Notes: generated by a model from the letters alone, not told the origin. Numbered from the stretch's first letter, positions 1 to 10,282 are shown. The stretch is DNA of 64,000 bases from Serratia marcescens subsp. marcescens ATCC 13880 (GCF_017299535.1 NZ_CP071238.1:2852001-2916000); one strand, 5' to 3'. Numbers and translations: made by a program.

Positions 1-1142
1 AAGTGTTCTTTGAAGTGGAAGCCGATCCGACGCTGAGCATCGTGCGCAAAGGCGCCGAGCAGATGAACTCCTTCAAACCGGACGTCATCATCGCGCTGGG
101 CGGCGGTTCGCCGATGGACGCCGCGAAAATCATGTGGGTGCTGTACGAACATCCTGAAACCCACTTCGAGGATCTGGCGCTGCGCTTCATGGACATCCGC
201 AAGCGTATCTACAAGTTCCCGAAAATGGGCGTGAAAGCGAAAATGATCGCCATCACCACCACCTCAGGCACCGGTTCGGAAGTCACGCCGTTCGCCGTCG
301 TCACCGACGACACTACCGGGCAGAAATACCCGCTGGCCGACTATGCGCTGACTCCGGACATGGCGATTGTCGACGCCAACCTGGTGATGAACATGCCGAA
401 ATCCCTGTGCGCCTTCGGCGGTCTGGATGCGGTCACCCACGCGCTGGAAGCCTACGTCTCGGTGCTGGCGAACGAATACTCCGACGGCCAGGCGCTGCAG
501 GCGTTGAAACTGTTGAAAGAGTATCTGCCGGCCAGCTATAAAGAAGGCGCGAAAAACCCGGTTGCCCGTGAACGCGTGCACAACGCCGCCACCATCGCCG
601 GTATCGCTTTCGCCAACGCCTTCCTCGGGGTTTGCCACTCCATGGCGCACAAGCTGGGTTCGGAGTTCCACATTCCGCACGGCCTGGCCAACGCGATGCT
701 GATTTCCAACGTCATTCGCTACAATGCGAACGACAACCCGACCAAGCAGACGGCCTTCAGCCAGTACGATCGCCCTCAGGCGCGCCGCCGCTACGCTGAA
801 ATCGCCGACCATCTCGGCCTGAGCGCGCCGGGCGACCGCACCGCGCAAAAGATTGAGAAACTGCTGGCCTGGCTGGACGAGTTGAAAACCGAGTTGGGCA
901 TCCCGACTTCCATCCGCGAGGCGGGTGTGCAGGAGGCGGACTTCCTGGCGAAAGTCGACAAGCTGTCGGAAGACGCGTTCGACGACCAATGCACCGGCGC
1001 CAACCCGCGCTATCCGCTGATTGCCGAACTGAAGCAAATCATGCTGGATACCTTCTACGGCCGCGAATTCAGCGAAGCGGTCGACGAGGAAGCGGCAGCT
1101 CCGGCTGCAGCCAAAGCTGCGGTAAAGAAGCCCAAGAAATAA
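1..1142 (+). CDS. adhE: Aldehyde-alcohol dehydrogenase, C-terminal part (window-truncated)
   Basis: The gene enters from the left edge, so only about 380 residues of the C-terminal iron-dependent alcohol dehydrogenase half are visible; the acetaldehyde-CoA dehydrogenase half lies outside. This half reduces acetaldehyde to ethanol with NADH in fermentation. The nucleotide-binding GGGSPMDAAK segment, the SGTGSEVTPF segment and the iron-ligand histidine regions (GGLDAVTHALEAY, then CHSMAHKLG and HIPHGLANA) are all present. The tail is Ala/Lys-rich, as in enterobacterial AdhE. A GTG near base 3 is an internal valine, not a start. A strong terminator follows, and the next gene, tdk, faces it, as in E. 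coli. Confidence 0.97.
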   Translation, partial: VFFEVEADPTLSIVRKGAEQMNSFKPDVIIALGGGSPMDAAKIMWVLYEHPETHFEDLALRFMDIRKRIYKFPKMGVKAKMIAITTTSGTGSEVTPFAVVTDDTTGQKYPLADYALTPDMAIVDANLVMNMPKSLCAFGGLDAVTHALEAYVSVLANEYSDGQALQALKLLKEYLPASYKEGAKNPVARERVHNAATIAGIAFANAFLGVCHSMAHKLGSEFHIPHGLANAMLISNVIRYNANDNPTKQTAFSQYDRPQARRRYAEIADHLGLSAPGDRTAQKIEKLLAWLDELKTELGIPTSIREAGVQEADFLAKVDKLSEDAFDDQCTGANPRYPLIAELKQIMLDTFYGREFSEAVDEEAAAPAAAKAAVKKPKK

Positions 1143-1160
1143 CGGTTTTGTAAACCGATA

Positions 1161-1188
1161 AAAAAACCCGCCAAACGGCGGGTTTTTT
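1161..1188 (+). terminator. Rho-independent terminator after adhE
   Basis: A CCCGCC/GGCGGG stem with an AAAC loop is preceded by an A-run and followed by a T-run. It can work in both directions, but tdk ends about 75 bases further on, so it serves mainly adhE. Confidence 0.9.
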
Positions 1189-1261
1189 ATTGCGCCGGAG
1201 GCGCTGCATTTCGACTCACGCCGCCAAAACGCCTCAGCGGGCTTTGGCGGCGTTTTCTCCC

Positions 1262-1846
1262 CTATTCCAGGGAGTGAATCGCCTCTTTATAATGCTTGCG
1301 GCAGACGGAGACATAGCTCTCGTTACCGCCAATCACCACCTGCTCACCGGCGTGCATCGCCTGGCCGTTTTCATCCAAACGCAACACCATATTGGCTTTG
1401 CGCCCACAGTGACAGATGGTTTTCAATTCCACCAGCTTATCGGCCCAGGCCAGCAAATATTGGCTGCCGGTAAACAGCTCACCGAGAAAATCGGTACGCA
1501 GGCCGTAGCACAATACGGGAATGTCCAGTTGGTCCACCACATCGCACAATTGCTCAACCTGCGCCTTGGTCAGGAACTGGCTTTCATCCAGCAGCACACA
1601 ATGCACCGGCTGCTGTTGATGCTCTTGCTGAATCATGGCGTACAGCATCGAGTCGTTGTTATAGAGCTGGGCCTGCGAGGATAAACCGATGCGCGAGCTG
1701 ACCTTACCTACGCCAAAGCGGTGATCGATCTCCGCAGTGAACACCAGCGTGCGCATACCACGTTCTTGATAGTTATATGAAGACTGTAGCAGCGCGGTGG
1801 ACTTGCCGGCATTCATCGCAGAGTAATAAAAATAAAGTTGAGCCAT
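1262..1846 (-). CDS. tdk: Thymidine kinase
   Basis: This 194-residue cytosolic type II thymidine kinase phosphorylates thymidine with ATP in the salvage pathway. The P-loop with NAGKST lies at residues 12-17, the catalytic-acid segment LLDESQFL follows mid-protein, and paired cysteines (CHCGRKA and the later VCRKHYKE) match the structural zinc site. The length is near the E. coli enzyme (about 205). It is transcribed away from hns across a long spacer, the E. coli arrangement. Confidence 0.97.
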   Translation of the reverse strand: MAQLYFYYSAMNAGKSTALLQSSYNYQERGMRTLVFTAEIDHRFGVGKVSSRIGLSSQAQLYNNDSMLYAMIQQEHQQQPVHCVLLDESQFLTKAQVEQLCDVVDQLDIPVLCYGLRTDFLGELFTGSQYLLAWADKLVELKTICHCGRKANMVLRLDENGQAMHAGEQVVIGGNESYVSVCRKHYKEAIHSLE

Positions 1847-2545
1847 GGCCCCGCAACTCCGATGGTATAAGAAATATTCAAATGTCGATTAGGACGGTAA
1901 GTGTACCATAAGCCGCCCCCAGGCTCAGCCCAAAGCGAACGAATATTGCGTTCGCCGTAATAATGCGCTTTCAAGCGAAACATATCGTTCTGTCGGCCCG
2001 TTCCTTTTACAGCTATTTACAGGATAATGTATGCCTGTCATCACTATTAATTCTTGCTAATGGTTAACCGCGATCATTTGCCCATTAATGCATAATCGCG
2101 GTTTCACCGCGGCGGGTGCCGCAACCGCAACGGCGCGCCAGTCTATTATACTCGGGGCCAATACAGGGCATTTAATCACCTTCGCTATCCCCGACGTTTC
2201 CTGACGCAATCTTTACCTATATACCCCTATTGTTTACAATGTCTGCCTAGCCATGACGTGATTAAGCCCACAGAACCCATTGTAATATTGATATAAATTA
2301 CGGCGATAACTTATCGATGAAAGCCTTGCGACACGCGCCTTTTAAAGCATGCCTGTTGAAATTTTGACTTAAGTGCGACAAGGGTAATAGTTAACAGCCC
2401 TTCCTATATTAGTCGGACAGATCCGATTAACGGTTTTTTAAAAGGTAAATTTGAGTATTCAAGTCAATTTGGCTATTGCAGAAAAGAAAATAGCGCTCTA
2501 TTATTATCGAGACGCCCCCCACCAATATAATTTGAGACTAGGACA
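1847..2545. other. Divergent tdk/hns intergenic region
   Basis: About 700 bases separate tdk and hns. The stretch is more AT-rich than its surroundings and holds the hns promoter near its right end. A nine-codon ORF at 2031 has a weak ribosome site and no recognisable product. No convincing RNA gene was seen. Long AT-rich DNA upstream of hns is expected for an autoregulated nucleoid-protein gene. Confidence 0.6.
2476..2504 (+). promoter_or_regulatory. Predicted sigma-70 promoter of hns
   Basis: TTGCAG at 2476-2481 and TATTAT at 2499-2504 are separated by 17 bases. This places the start of transcription about 35 bases before the hns ATG. Confidence 0.65.
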
Positions 2546-2953
2546 ATGAGCGAAGCATTAAAGATTTTGAACAACATCCGCACTCTGCGCGCCCAGGCAA
2601 GAGAATGCACACTGGAAACGCTGGAAGAAATGCTCGAGAAACTGGAAGTTGTTGTGAACGAACGTCGCGAAGAAGACAGCCAGGCTCAAGCAGAAATCGA
2701 AGAACGCACCCGTAAACTGCAGCAATACCGCGAAATGCTGATTGCTGACGGTATCGATCCGAATGAACTGCTGCAAACCATGGCTGCCAACAAGGCTGCC
2801 GGTAAAGCAAAACGCGCAGCACGTCCTGCTAAATACCAATATAAAGACGAAAACGGCGAATTGAAAACCTGGACCGGCCAAGGCCGTACTCCTGCGGTGA
2901 TTAAGAAAGCTATCGAAGAGCAAGGTAAATCTCTGGACGATTTCCTGCTGTAA
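2546..2953 (+). CDS. hns: Histone-like nucleoid-structuring protein H-NS
   Basis: This 135-residue protein binds AT-rich DNA, shapes the nucleoid and silences acquired genes. Residues 1-80 form the charged helical oligomerisation region. A basic linker ([11 protein letters not shown]) leads to the C-terminal DNA-binding domain with the AT-hook-like QGR loop at residues 112-114 inside TWTGQGRTP. An AGGA ribosome site precedes the ATG. Length and sequence fit H-NS rather than the paralogue StpA. A terminator follows directly. Confidence 0.98.
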   Translation: MSEALKILNNIRTLRAQARECTLETLEEMLEKLEVVVNERREEDSQAQAEIEERTRKLQQYREMLIADGIDPNELLQTMAANKAAGKAKRAARPAKYQYKDENGELKTWTGQGRTPAVIKKAIEEQGKSLDDFLL

Positions 2954-2974
2954 TAGCGATTCAGCCCGTATCTG

Positions 2975-2999
2975 AAAGGCTCCCTGCGGGGGGCCTTTT
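2975..2999 (+). terminator. Terminator of hns
   Basis: The stem AAAGGCTCCC/GGGGGCCTTT lies 20 bases after the hns stop and runs into a short T-tract. Confidence 0.85.
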
Positions 3000-3092
3000 C
3001 ATTTTAAAGCTTATCGACGTGATCCTGCCTCATCCCTTTCCTTTTAGTAAATATCCTAATTCGCATTTTGTTCCTTGCATGAGGTTCCAGCG

Positions 3093-3122
3093 TAAAAAAA
3101 AGGGCCCTAAGGCCCCTTTTTC
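3093..3122 (-). terminator. Terminator for the UDP-sugar cluster, bidirectional
   Basis: The stem GGGCC/GGCCC with loop CTAA is flanked by A-run and T-run on both sides. It lies just after the stop of the leftward epimerase gene and can also back up hns termination. Confidence 0.8.
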
Positions 3123-3140
3123 GCATATACCCTCGTTCAA

Positions 3141-4151
3141 TTATTGAACCTGGTAGAATGCCTTATACCAATCAACAAAGCGCTTCACCCCCTCTTCAAC
3201 GCTGGTTTCCGGCTTAAAACCAATGTCACGATAAAGCTCTGCGGTATCCGCGCTGGTATCCATCACGTCGCCAGGTTGCATTGGCAGCATATTCTTGCGG
3301 GCAGTTACCCCCAAAGCCTGCTCCAACGCCGTGATATATTCCATCAGTTTAACGGGGGTGTTATTGCCGATATTATAAACATGATACGGCGCGGAACTGG
3401 TCGCCGGCGATCCCTGTTCAACGGTCCATGACGGATCTGCCTGCGGAATAACCGCCTGCAGCCGCACAATCGCCTCGGTGATATCATCAATGTAAGTAAA
3501 GTCACGGTGCATTTCACCGTGGTTATATACATCGATGCTCTCCCCCGCCAATATGGCCTTGGTAAACTTGAACAGCGCCATATCCGGACGCCCCCAGGGA
3601 CCATATACGGTAAAGAAGCGTAGCCCCGTCGTCGGGAGACCGTATAAATGAGCGTAACTGTGTGACATCAGCTCATTGGCTTTTTTGGTTGCCGCATACA
3701 GTGACACAGGGTGGTCGACAGAATCTTCGGTAGCAAACGGCAACTTGCGATTGAGGCCATAAACAGAGCTGGAGGAAGCGTAAAGTAAATGCTCGACCTT
3801 ATTATGACGGCAGCCTTCCAGAACGTTCAAATGACCGATCAGGTTAGCGTCCGCATAAGCCAACGGGTTGACCAGCGAATAACGCACGCCGGCTTGGGCA
3901 CCCAAATGAATGACTCGTTGGAACTGATGCTCGGCGAACAATGCCGCCATGCCCTCACGATCGGCCAAATCCAGCTTGATGAAGCGGAATCCCGGCTTAT
4001 CCGCCAGCCTGTCCAGACGGGCCATTTTCAGGCCCACGTCATAATAGTCATTCAGGTTATCGATGCCGACAACCTGATGCCCGGCGGTCAACAAACGCTC
4101 TGCAACGTGATAACCAATAAACCCTGCGGCGCCTGTAACCAGGAATTTCAT
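3141..4151 (-). CDS. UDP-glucuronate 4-epimerase (short-chain dehydrogenase family)
   Basis: This 336-residue NAD-dependent sugar epimerase most resembles enzymes that convert UDP-glucuronate to UDP-galacturonate (Uge/WcaG/LpsL group). The Rossmann motif GAAGFIG is at residues 7-13, the catalytic SSSSVYG and YAATK (YxxxK) segments follow, and YGPWGRPDMALFKFTKAI is typical of this subgroup. The ATG at 4151 is chosen over an upstream in-frame GTG because AAGGAG lies six bases before it. It begins nine bases after ugd, whose product is its likely substrate. UDP-glucose or UDP-GlcNAc epimerase activity is possible but less likely. Confidence 0.85.
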   Translation of the reverse strand: MKFLVTGAAGFIGYHVAERLLTAGHQVVGIDNLNDYYDVGLKMARLDRLADKPGFRFIKLDLADREGMAALFAEHQFQRVIHLGAQAGVRYSLVNPLAYADANLIGHLNVLEGCRHNKVEHLLYASSSSVYGLNRKLPFATEDSVDHPVSLYAATKKANELMSHSYAHLYGLPTTGLRFFTVYGPWGRPDMALFKFTKAILAGESIDVYNHGEMHRDFTYIDDITEAIVRLQAVIPQADPSWTVEQGSPATSSAPYHVYNIGNNTPVKLMEYITALEQALGVTARKNMLPMQPGDVMDTSADTAELYRDIGFKPETSVEEGVKRFVDWYKAFYQVQ

Positions 4152-4160
4152 GCCCACTCC

Positions 4161-5504
4161 TTAAATAACCGGTTTAATCGAGGCACCGCGGCCAATCGCA
4201 TAGTAGGTAAAGCCGCGATTCGCCAAACGCTCAGGATCGTACAGGTTACGTCCATCGAAGATCACCGGCTGTTTCAACGCACTCTTGATCACATCGAAGT
4301 CCGGCGCGCGGAAATTCTGCCATTCGGTGCAGATCACCAGAGCATCGGCGCCATGCAACGCAGCCTCTTTGGTACCCATCAGCTTCAGGTCGTCGCGCTG
4401 GCCATAGATGCGCTGAACTTCGTTCATCGCTTCCGGATCGTAGGCCTGGACGGTGGCGCCGGCAGCCCACAGCTGCTCCATCAGCACACGGCTGGACGCT
4501 TCACGCATGTCATCGGTATTCGGCTTGAACGCCAGGCCCCACAGTGCGAAGGTTTTGCCCTTCAAATCGCTGCCGAAATAGTCTTTGATAAAGCTGTTCA
4601 GCTTGTCTTTTTGTTGGTAGTTGACCTGCTCTACCGCCTGCAACAGCTTCGGTTGGTAACCGATCTGCTCCGCCGTGCGGATCAGCGCCTGAACATCTTT
4701 CGGGAAGCAAGAACCGCCGTAGCCACAGCCAGGGTAGATGAAGTGATAACCAATGCGTGAATCGGAACCGATGCCCTGACGCACTTTCTCGATGTCCGCG
4801 CCCAACATTTCCGCCAGGTTGGACATTTCGTTCATAAAGCTGATTTTGGTCGCCAGCATGCAGTTGGCGGCATATTTGGTCAGCTCCGCGCTGCGGATAT
4901 CCATCATGATCATACGATCGTGATTGCGGTTAAACGGCTCGTACAGCTCGCGAATAGGCTCGATCACCTCTTTATTATCGGTACCGATAACGATGCGCTC
5001 AGGGCGCATGCAGTCAGCCACCGCAGCGCCTTCCTTCAGGAATTCAGGGTTGGACACCACGTCAAACGGCACGTTGCTGCCGCGTTTTGCCAGCGTTTCC
5101 GCCATCACCTGACGCACTTTGTCCGCCGTGCCGACCGGCACGGTAGATTTGTCGATCACCACTTTGCGATCGGTCATGTGCTCGGCGATGGTGCGCGCCA
5201 CCGCGGTGACATATTTCAGATCGGCGGAACCGTCTTCATCCGGCGGCGTACCGACGGCGATAAACTGGATATTCCCGTGCGCCACACCCGCTTTGGCATC
5301 GGTGGTGAAATGCAGGCGCCCGGCCTCATAGTTTTGCTGTACCAGCGGCGTCAGGCCCGGTTCAAAAATCGGGATATTCCCTTTTTTCAGGTTCTCGACT
5401 TTTCGCTCGTCAACATCGATGCACATAACGTCATGGCCAACTTCAGCCAGCACGGCGGCCTGTACCAGCCCCACATAACCAATACCAAAAACTGTTACTT
5501 TCAT
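4161..5504 (-). CDS. ugd: UDP-glucose 6-dehydrogenase
   Basis: This 447-residue enzyme oxidises UDP-glucose twice with NAD to UDP-glucuronate, the precursor for galacturonate and aminoarabinose modification of surface glycans. The GIGYVGL nucleotide-binding motif is at the N terminus and the catalytic Cys266 lies in GGSCFPKD. The central and C-terminal UDP-binding domains are complete. The length is longer than E. coli Ugd (about 388) and matches the approximately 450-residue class found in Pseudomonas and many enterobacteria. AGGA precedes the ATG. It sits between galU, which makes its substrate, and the epimerase, which uses its product. Confidence 0.96.
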   Translation of the reverse strand: MKVTVFGIGYVGLVQAAVLAEVGHDVMCIDVDERKVENLKKGNIPIFEPGLTPLVQQNYEAGRLHFTTDAKAGVAHGNIQFIAVGTPPDEDGSADLKYVTAVARTIAEHMTDRKVVIDKSTVPVGTADKVRQVMAETLAKRGSNVPFDVVSNPEFLKEGAAVADCMRPERIVIGTDNKEVIEPIRELYEPFNRNHDRMIMMDIRSAELTKYAANCMLATKISFMNEMSNLAEMLGADIEKVRQGIGSDSRIGYHFIYPGCGYGGSCFPKDVQALIRTAEQIGYQPKLLQAVEQVNYQQKDKLNSFIKDYFGSDLKGKTFALWGLAFKPNTDDMREASSRVLMEQLWAAGATVQAYDPEAMNEVQRIYGQRDDLKLMGTKEAALHGADALVICTEWQNFRAPDFDVIKSALKQPVIFDGRNLYDPERLANRGFTYYAIGRGASIKPVI

Positions 5505-5544
5505 GTGAAAATCCTAGTTTTTCAAATTAAGACGAAAGATCAAA

Positions 5545-6462
5545 TCACTTCTTGTCAGCGGCAACAACCTGCTGCAGCCACTGAGAAAACTCTTTGCCCA
5601 GGCTGGCATGACGCATGCCGTACTCCACGAAGGCCTGCATGTAACCCAGTTTGTTACCGCAGTCATGGCTCACGCCTTTCAGGTGATACGCTTCCACCGT
5701 TTCCTGCTGCATCAGCATTTCGATGCTGTCAGTCAGCTGAATTTCATCGCCGGCGCCTGGAGGCGTTTTCGCCAACAGCGGCCAAATATCGGCGGACAAC
5801 ACATAACGACCGACAATCGCCAGGTTGGAAGGGGCTTTATCCGGCGACGGTTTCTCAACCACGCTGACCATCGGCGCGCTTTCGCCCGGTTGCAAATCAA
5901 CGCCCTTACAGTCGGCTACGCCGTAGTTTCCGACATCCTTATGCGGCACGGGTTCAACCATGATCTGGCTGACGCCGGTGGCTTCGAAGCGCTGCAGCAT
6001 TTCATGCAGGTTGTCTTTTTTCGGATCGGCGCTGTATTCGTCGAGGATCACATCCGGAAGCACCACCGCGACCGGTTCATCGCCCACCATCGGGTAGGCA
6101 CACATAATCGCGTGCCCCAGGCCTTTGGCATTACCCTGACGAACCTGCATCACGGTAACGCCTTTCGGGCAGATCGACTGCACTTCGTCCAGCAATTGGC
6201 GCTTGACGCGTTTTTCCAGCATCGCTTCGAGTTCGAAACTGGTATCAAAATGGTTTTCGATCGAGTTCTTGGAGGAGTGGGTGACCAGCACAATCTCGTT
6301 AATCCCCGCCGCAATGCACTCATTGACGACGTATTGGATCAGAGGTTTATCAACCAGCGGCAGCATTTCTTTCGGAATGGCTTTGGTGGCCGGCAACATC
6401 CGCGTACCCAAGCCTGCAACCGGGATCACGGCTTTTCTGACTTTGCGATTTACAGCAGGCAT
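5545..6462 (-). CDS. galU: UTP-glucose-1-phosphate uridylyltransferase
   Basis: The 305-residue enzyme makes UDP-glucose from UTP and glucose-1-phosphate for LPS core, osmoregulated glucans and trehalose. The nucleotidyltransferase signature [20 protein letters not shown] is intact near the N terminus, as is the sugar-binding [19 protein letters not shown] region. The start at 6462 is chosen because GAGAGGAAATA precedes it and the protein then matches E. coli GalU (302 residues); an upstream in-frame start would add ten unconserved residues. It is the first gene of the leftward galU-ugd-epimerase set, 40 bases before ugd. Confidence 0.97.
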   Translation of the reverse strand: MPAVNRKVRKAVIPVAGLGTRMLPATKAIPKEMLPLVDKPLIQYVVNECIAAGINEIVLVTHSSKNSIENHFDTSFELEAMLEKRVKRQLLDEVQSICPKGVTVMQVRQGNAKGLGHAIMCAYPMVGDEPVAVVLPDVILDEYSADPKKDNLHEMLQRFEATGVSQIMVEPVPHKDVGNYGVADCKGVDLQPGESAPMVSVVEKPSPDKAPSNLAIVGRYVLSADIWPLLAKTPPGAGDEIQLTDSIEMLMQQETVEAYHLKGVSHDCGNKLGYMQAFVEYGMRHASLGKEFSQWLQQVVAADKK

Positions 6463-6675
6463 TATTTCCTCTCTTAAAGCTAAAGCGCTCATTTTATGAG
6501 CTTGGGCTCGATATAAAAAAACCTTCGGAGTATACCAGCTTATGCGCGCCGAGCATTAACCAGAACACAAATAGAAAACATTTAGGACTATTACCCGTTC
6601 GGATAATCCGGAGAATAAATAAACGGTTTAATTACAGATAAGTAAATAGCTTAAGATCGCGCCGATCGCTGCCTG

Positions 6676-7689
6676 CTATTCAGCGCTGAGCATCAGTCGC
6701 AATCGGCCACCGCTGCCCCATACCTGACATTGCCAGGCGGTACAACGCTGGCTGATCTGATTCATGTAGGTAGCCCCCAGCGTCCCCAGCGGCACGCCGT
6801 TGCTCAACTGGATTTGATTGTCACCGGTATTGACGTTGGCATGCAGCCCGGCGGAAACCAGAATCAGGTTTTTATTTTCGGCGTGATAATATCCCAACAA
6901 CAGAGGGAATTGACCGTCTAATTTCCCCTGCCGCAATAATTGATTAACCTGCTTTAACAATGCCGACATTTGCGGCAAACGATGCTGTTGATTAGCCAGA
7001 TGGTCCTGCAGCAGCCCATTAAATAATGCGCGCAACAGCAATGCCGCCAATACGCCATTATCGCCGGCACGCGTGACGTCCAGACAATAGAATGCCAGAT
7101 CCTTTTCTGACAAGGCGGCGATATCCAGCACCAGGCCGGGATTTTCGCCGGTGGTTAACTGCCGATAGTTGATCCGGCAATGCGCAATGGTCTGCTGTAC
7201 CGGCGGCTGCAGTTGCTTAAGCAGTTTGACGGCTTCGGAAGGATTTTTGCTCAACGCATCCCAGTCCTGAAACAGTTCAACCTCTTCAATCGCCTGGGAG
7301 GTGAACATATTGGGGTATAAACACGCCAGCACCGCTTCACGCAGGCGATTGAGATCGGTCAGCGGCTTGAGCAGCACATCCTGCACGCCCAACCGCAGCA
7401 CCTTGGCGATGTCCGCCATCTTGTCGGTGGCCGAGATCACCAGCACCGGGATCTGCAGCCCCTGCAAACGCAGATGTTCAACAAATTCGATACCGCCCAT
7501 TTCCGGCATCGCGAGATCGCACAGAATCAGATCCGGCTTGAAGTCATCGACGGCACTCAGCGCCTGTAAACCGTTGGTCGCCTCGCCGGTTTCAGCGCCC
7601 AGCGAGGTCAGATAACCGACCAGCACGGAACGAAAAACCTGTTCGTCCTCAACGATCAAGATGCGCTTGTGAGTGAGTGGTAATGCCAT
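6676..7689 (-). CDS. rssB: Regulator of RpoS, response regulator and ClpXP adaptor
   Basis: RssB delivers the stationary-phase sigma factor RpoS to ClpXP. The receiver domain has the acidic pocket VEDEQ (residues 13-17) and the phosphoacceptor Asp58 in LILCDLAMP. The C-terminal PP2C-like effector domain is complete and ends RLRLMLSAE, as in E. coli. Starting at 7689 gives 337 residues, the same as E. coli RssB; two upstream in-frame starts would add an unconserved leader. It lies downstream of rssA on the same strand, the known rssAB operon. Confidence 0.95.
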   Translation of the reverse strand: MALPLTHKRILIVEDEQVFRSVLVGYLTSLGAETGEATNGLQALSAVDDFKPDLILCDLAMPEMGGIEFVEHLRLQGLQIPVLVISATDKMADIAKVLRLGVQDVLLKPLTDLNRLREAVLACLYPNMFTSQAIEEVELFQDWDALSKNPSEAVKLLKQLQPPVQQTIAHCRINYRQLTTGENPGLVLDIAALSEKDLAFYCLDVTRAGDNGVLAALLLRALFNGLLQDHLANQQHRLPQMSALLKQVNQLLRQGKLDGQFPLLLGYYHAENKNLILVSAGLHANVNTGDNQIQLSNGVPLGTLGATYMNQISQRCTAWQCQVWGSGGRLRLMLSAE

Positions 7690-7792
7690 CAGCCGAGCCT
7701 CGTCCCTTTCCATAGTGTAATAGTGGCTCAAAAAGGTCACTTATGCTCGTCTGAAACAGACCAACTGCGCATTGCCAACCAAGAACCGAGAA

Positions 7793-8695
7793 TTATCTAT
7801 TTTTTATCAACGGCAACAACCGATCCAGTTGTTTTTCAACCGCCAGCAACCCCGCCTCGATCGCTTCATCGGCGCGGTGGAAATCCAGCGTTGAGATTTG
7901 CGGGCAAAAAGGCTGGATCAAGACATCCGGCGGATCGCTCGCCATCCGGTTGCGCTTCAGGCGATTTTCCAGCATTTGAATCGATGTGCTCATAATCTCC
8001 ATCGCCGTCGGCGCCGTCGCCGGTTTGCGCTTACGCATTCTGCCGACGCGTTCCCGCAGACGCCCGCGCCAGGTAGCCGCAGGCGCATCGTTCGGGCTTT
8101 CTTCCTCGATACGTATCGAGAACAGGTCCTGCTGCATCAGGTGCGCGTCATGCTGCAGATCGACCGCAATGACGATATCGGCGCCCATGGCGCGGCAAAG
8201 CGACACCGGCACCGGATTGACCACCGCGCCATCCACCAGCCAATAGCCGTCGGCCCATACCGGCGCCAACAGGCCAGGCATGCTGCAGGAGGCGCGTATC
8301 GCCTGATGAATATCGCCTTCGGTCAGCCACAGCTCACGCCCGGTGCTGAGATTGGTCGTCACGGCACCGAACTTCAACGCACAATCGGCGATATCATTGA
8401 TCTTCAGCAGCTGTCCGACGGCGTTAAACACCCGCTCGCCGCGCAATAGGCCGCCGCGCTGCCAGGAAAAATCCATCAGGCGAATCACGTCCCAATAGCT
8501 GAACGATCGCACCCACTGCTCCATCGCCGGCAGGCGATGGCTGGCGAACGCGGCGCCCACCAACGCGCCGACAGAGCAGCCGGCAACGATATCGACCTCA
8601 ATCCCCAGCTTCTTTAACGCATTGATCACGCCGATGTGCGCCCAGCCTTTAGCCGAGCCCGCTCCCAGCGCCAGTCCGATCTTGATTTGCCGCAT
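7793..8695 (-). CDS. rssA: Patatin-like phospholipase RssA
   Basis: This 300-residue protein has the patatin fold: an oxyanion-hole glycine motif GAGSAKG near the N terminus, the nucleophile serine in GCSVGAL (GxSxG), and the catalytic Asp in VDGAVVNPVP (DGA). It should act as an intracellular acyl hydrolase, though its physiological substrate is unknown in E. coli. It is the first gene of the rssAB operon, about 100 bases before rssB. GAGAGG precedes the ATG. Confidence 0.93.
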   Translation of the reverse strand: MRQIKIGLALGAGSAKGWAHIGVINALKKLGIEVDIVAGCSVGALVGAAFASHRLPAMEQWVRSFSYWDVIRLMDFSWQRGGLLRGERVFNAVGQLLKINDIADCALKFGAVTTNLSTGRELWLTEGDIHQAIRASCSMPGLLAPVWADGYWLVDGAVVNPVPVSLCRAMGADIVIAVDLQHDAHLMQQDLFSIRIEEESPNDAPAATWRGRLRERVGRMRKRKPATAPTAMEIMSTSIQMLENRLKRNRMASDPPDVLIQPFCPQISTLDFHRADEAIEAGLLAVEKQLDRLLPLIKNR

Positions 8696-8813
8696 AGCGC
8701 CATCCTCTCGGTAAACGGTGTTCCCTGCTTTCAGGGTAGATTGTCACTGACGAATATTGTTAGGTAACATATGCGCTAAATTCATTTTCAGCCTCGTTTT
8801 ATCAGGAGTCATT

Positions 8814-9278
8814 TTGCCCGAATCATGCCCATGCGGCAGCGGACTGGCGTATAACGCGTGCTGCGCCCCTTTTATCAGCGGCAGTCAGCCGGCGCCGACG
8901 CCCGGCCAACTGATGCGTTCACGCTTCACCGCCTACGTGAATCATAACGTCGACTATTTGATCGCCACCTGGCACCCCGACTGTGGCGCCGAAGCGTGGC
9001 GCAATGCAATCGTCGACAGCTTTAAGAATACCGAGTGGCTGGGCCTGACCATCGTGGAAGAGAAAGCCGGTCATGAGCCGGATGAAGGCTTCGTCGAATT
9101 CATCGCCCGTTTCACCGATGGCGAAAGCGGCGAACCGCAGGCGATGCATGAGCGCTCGCGCTTCCTTCGTCGCGATCAACGTTGGTATTATATCGACGGC
9201 ACCAAACCCCAGCCCGGCCGAAATGCGATGTGTCCCTGTGGCTCAGGGAAAAAATACAAGAAGTGCTGCGGGCGCTAG
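8814..9278 (+). CDS. ychJ: YchJ family protein with two SEC-C motifs
   Basis: The 154-residue protein has a zinc-binding SEC-C motif at each end (CPCGSGLAYNACC and CPCGSGKKYKKCC) around a YchJ-like NTF2-type middle domain. Its role is not established. The TTG at 8814 is the likely start: AGGAG lies five bases before it, and the length then matches E. coli YchJ (152). A farther upstream ATG would add a hydrophobic leader absent from the family. It is divergent from rssA and followed by purU. Confidence 0.88.
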   Translation: MPESCPCGSGLAYNACCAPFISGSQPAPTPGQLMRSRFTAYVNHNVDYLIATWHPDCGAEAWRNAIVDSFKNTEWLGLTIVEEKAGHEPDEGFVEFIARFTDGESGEPQAMHERSRFLRRDQRWYYIDGTKPQPGRNAMCPCGSGKKYKKCCGR

Positions 9279-9346
9279 CCGGCCGGCGCTTCACGTTTAC
9301 GCCTGCGCAGACAGGCCGTTCAGTATCAGACAGGATCCTCAAACCC

Positions 9347-10195
9347 ATGCCGCACCAAAATGTACAACGGAAAGTGTTACGCACCATCTGCCCGGACGCC
9401 AAAGGGCTGATCGCCAAGATCACCAACATCTGTTACAAGCACGAACTCAATATCGTCCAGAATAATGAGTTCGTCGATCACCGCACCGGGCGTTTCTTCA
9501 TGCGCACCGAGCTGGAAGGCATTTTCAACGACAACACGCTGCTGGCCGATCTGGACAGCGCCCTGCCGGAAGGTTCGCTGCGTGAACTGCACAGCACCGG
9601 GCGCCGGCGCATCGTGGTGCTGGTCACCAAAGAGGCGCACTGCCTGGGCGATCTGTTGATGAAAAGCGCCTATGGCGGCCTCGACGTTGAGATCGCCGCC
9701 GTAATCGGCAACCACGACACGCTGCAATCGCTGGTGGAGCGTTTCGATATTCCTTTCCATCTGGTGAGCCACGAAGGCTTGACGCGCGAACAGCACGACC
9801 GCGAAATGACGGCCAAGATCGATCAATATCAGCCGGATTACGTGGTGCTGGCCAAATATATGCGCGTGCTGACTCCGGCCTTCGTGCAACATTATCCGAA
9901 TCAGGTAATCAACATTCACCATTCGTTCCTGCCGGCGTTTATCGGCGCGCGGCCTTATCACCAGGCCTACGAACGCGGGGTAAAAATCATCGGCGCCACC
10001 GCCCACTACGTTAACGACAATCTCGACGAAGGCCCGATCATCATGCAGGACGTGATCCACGTCGATCACACCTATTCCGCCGAGGATATGATGCGCGCCG
10101 GCCGCGACGTGGAGAAAAATGTGCTCAGCCGCGCCCTGTATCAGGTGCTGGCGCAGCGCGTCTTCGTCTACGGCAACCGCACCGTTATTCTGTAA
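9347..10195 (+). CDS. purU: Formyltetrahydrofolate deformylase
   Basis: PurU hydrolyses 10-formyltetrahydrofolate to formate and tetrahydrofolate, supplying formate for purine synthesis and balancing the one-carbon pool. Residues 1-85 form an ACT regulatory domain. The formyltransferase-type catalytic domain follows, with INIHHSFLPAF and ATAHYVNDNLDEGPI carrying the conserved His and Asp. The ATG at 9347 gives 282 residues against 280 in E. coli. It lies just upstream of the tRNA-Tyr locus, the E. coli neighbourhood. Confidence 0.96.
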   Translation: MPHQNVQRKVLRTICPDAKGLIAKITNICYKHELNIVQNNEFVDHRTGRFFMRTELEGIFNDNTLLADLDSALPEGSLRELHSTGRRRIVVLVTKEAHCLGDLLMKSAYGGLDVEIAAVIGNHDTLQSLVERFDIPFHLVSHEGLTREQHDREMTAKIDQYQPDYVVLAKYMRVLTPAFVQHYPNQVINIHHSFLPAFIGARPYHQAYERGVKIIGATAHYVNDNLDEGPIIMQDVIHVDHTYSAEDMMRAGRDVEKNVLSRALYQVLAQRVFVYGNRTVIL

Positions 10196-10282
10196 TCGTT
10201 CAATAAATCGGTGCATTTCGTTCAGGGATGCACCGCCAAGAATAAAAAAACGGCAAACGATTCATTTTCTGCATTTCAATAC

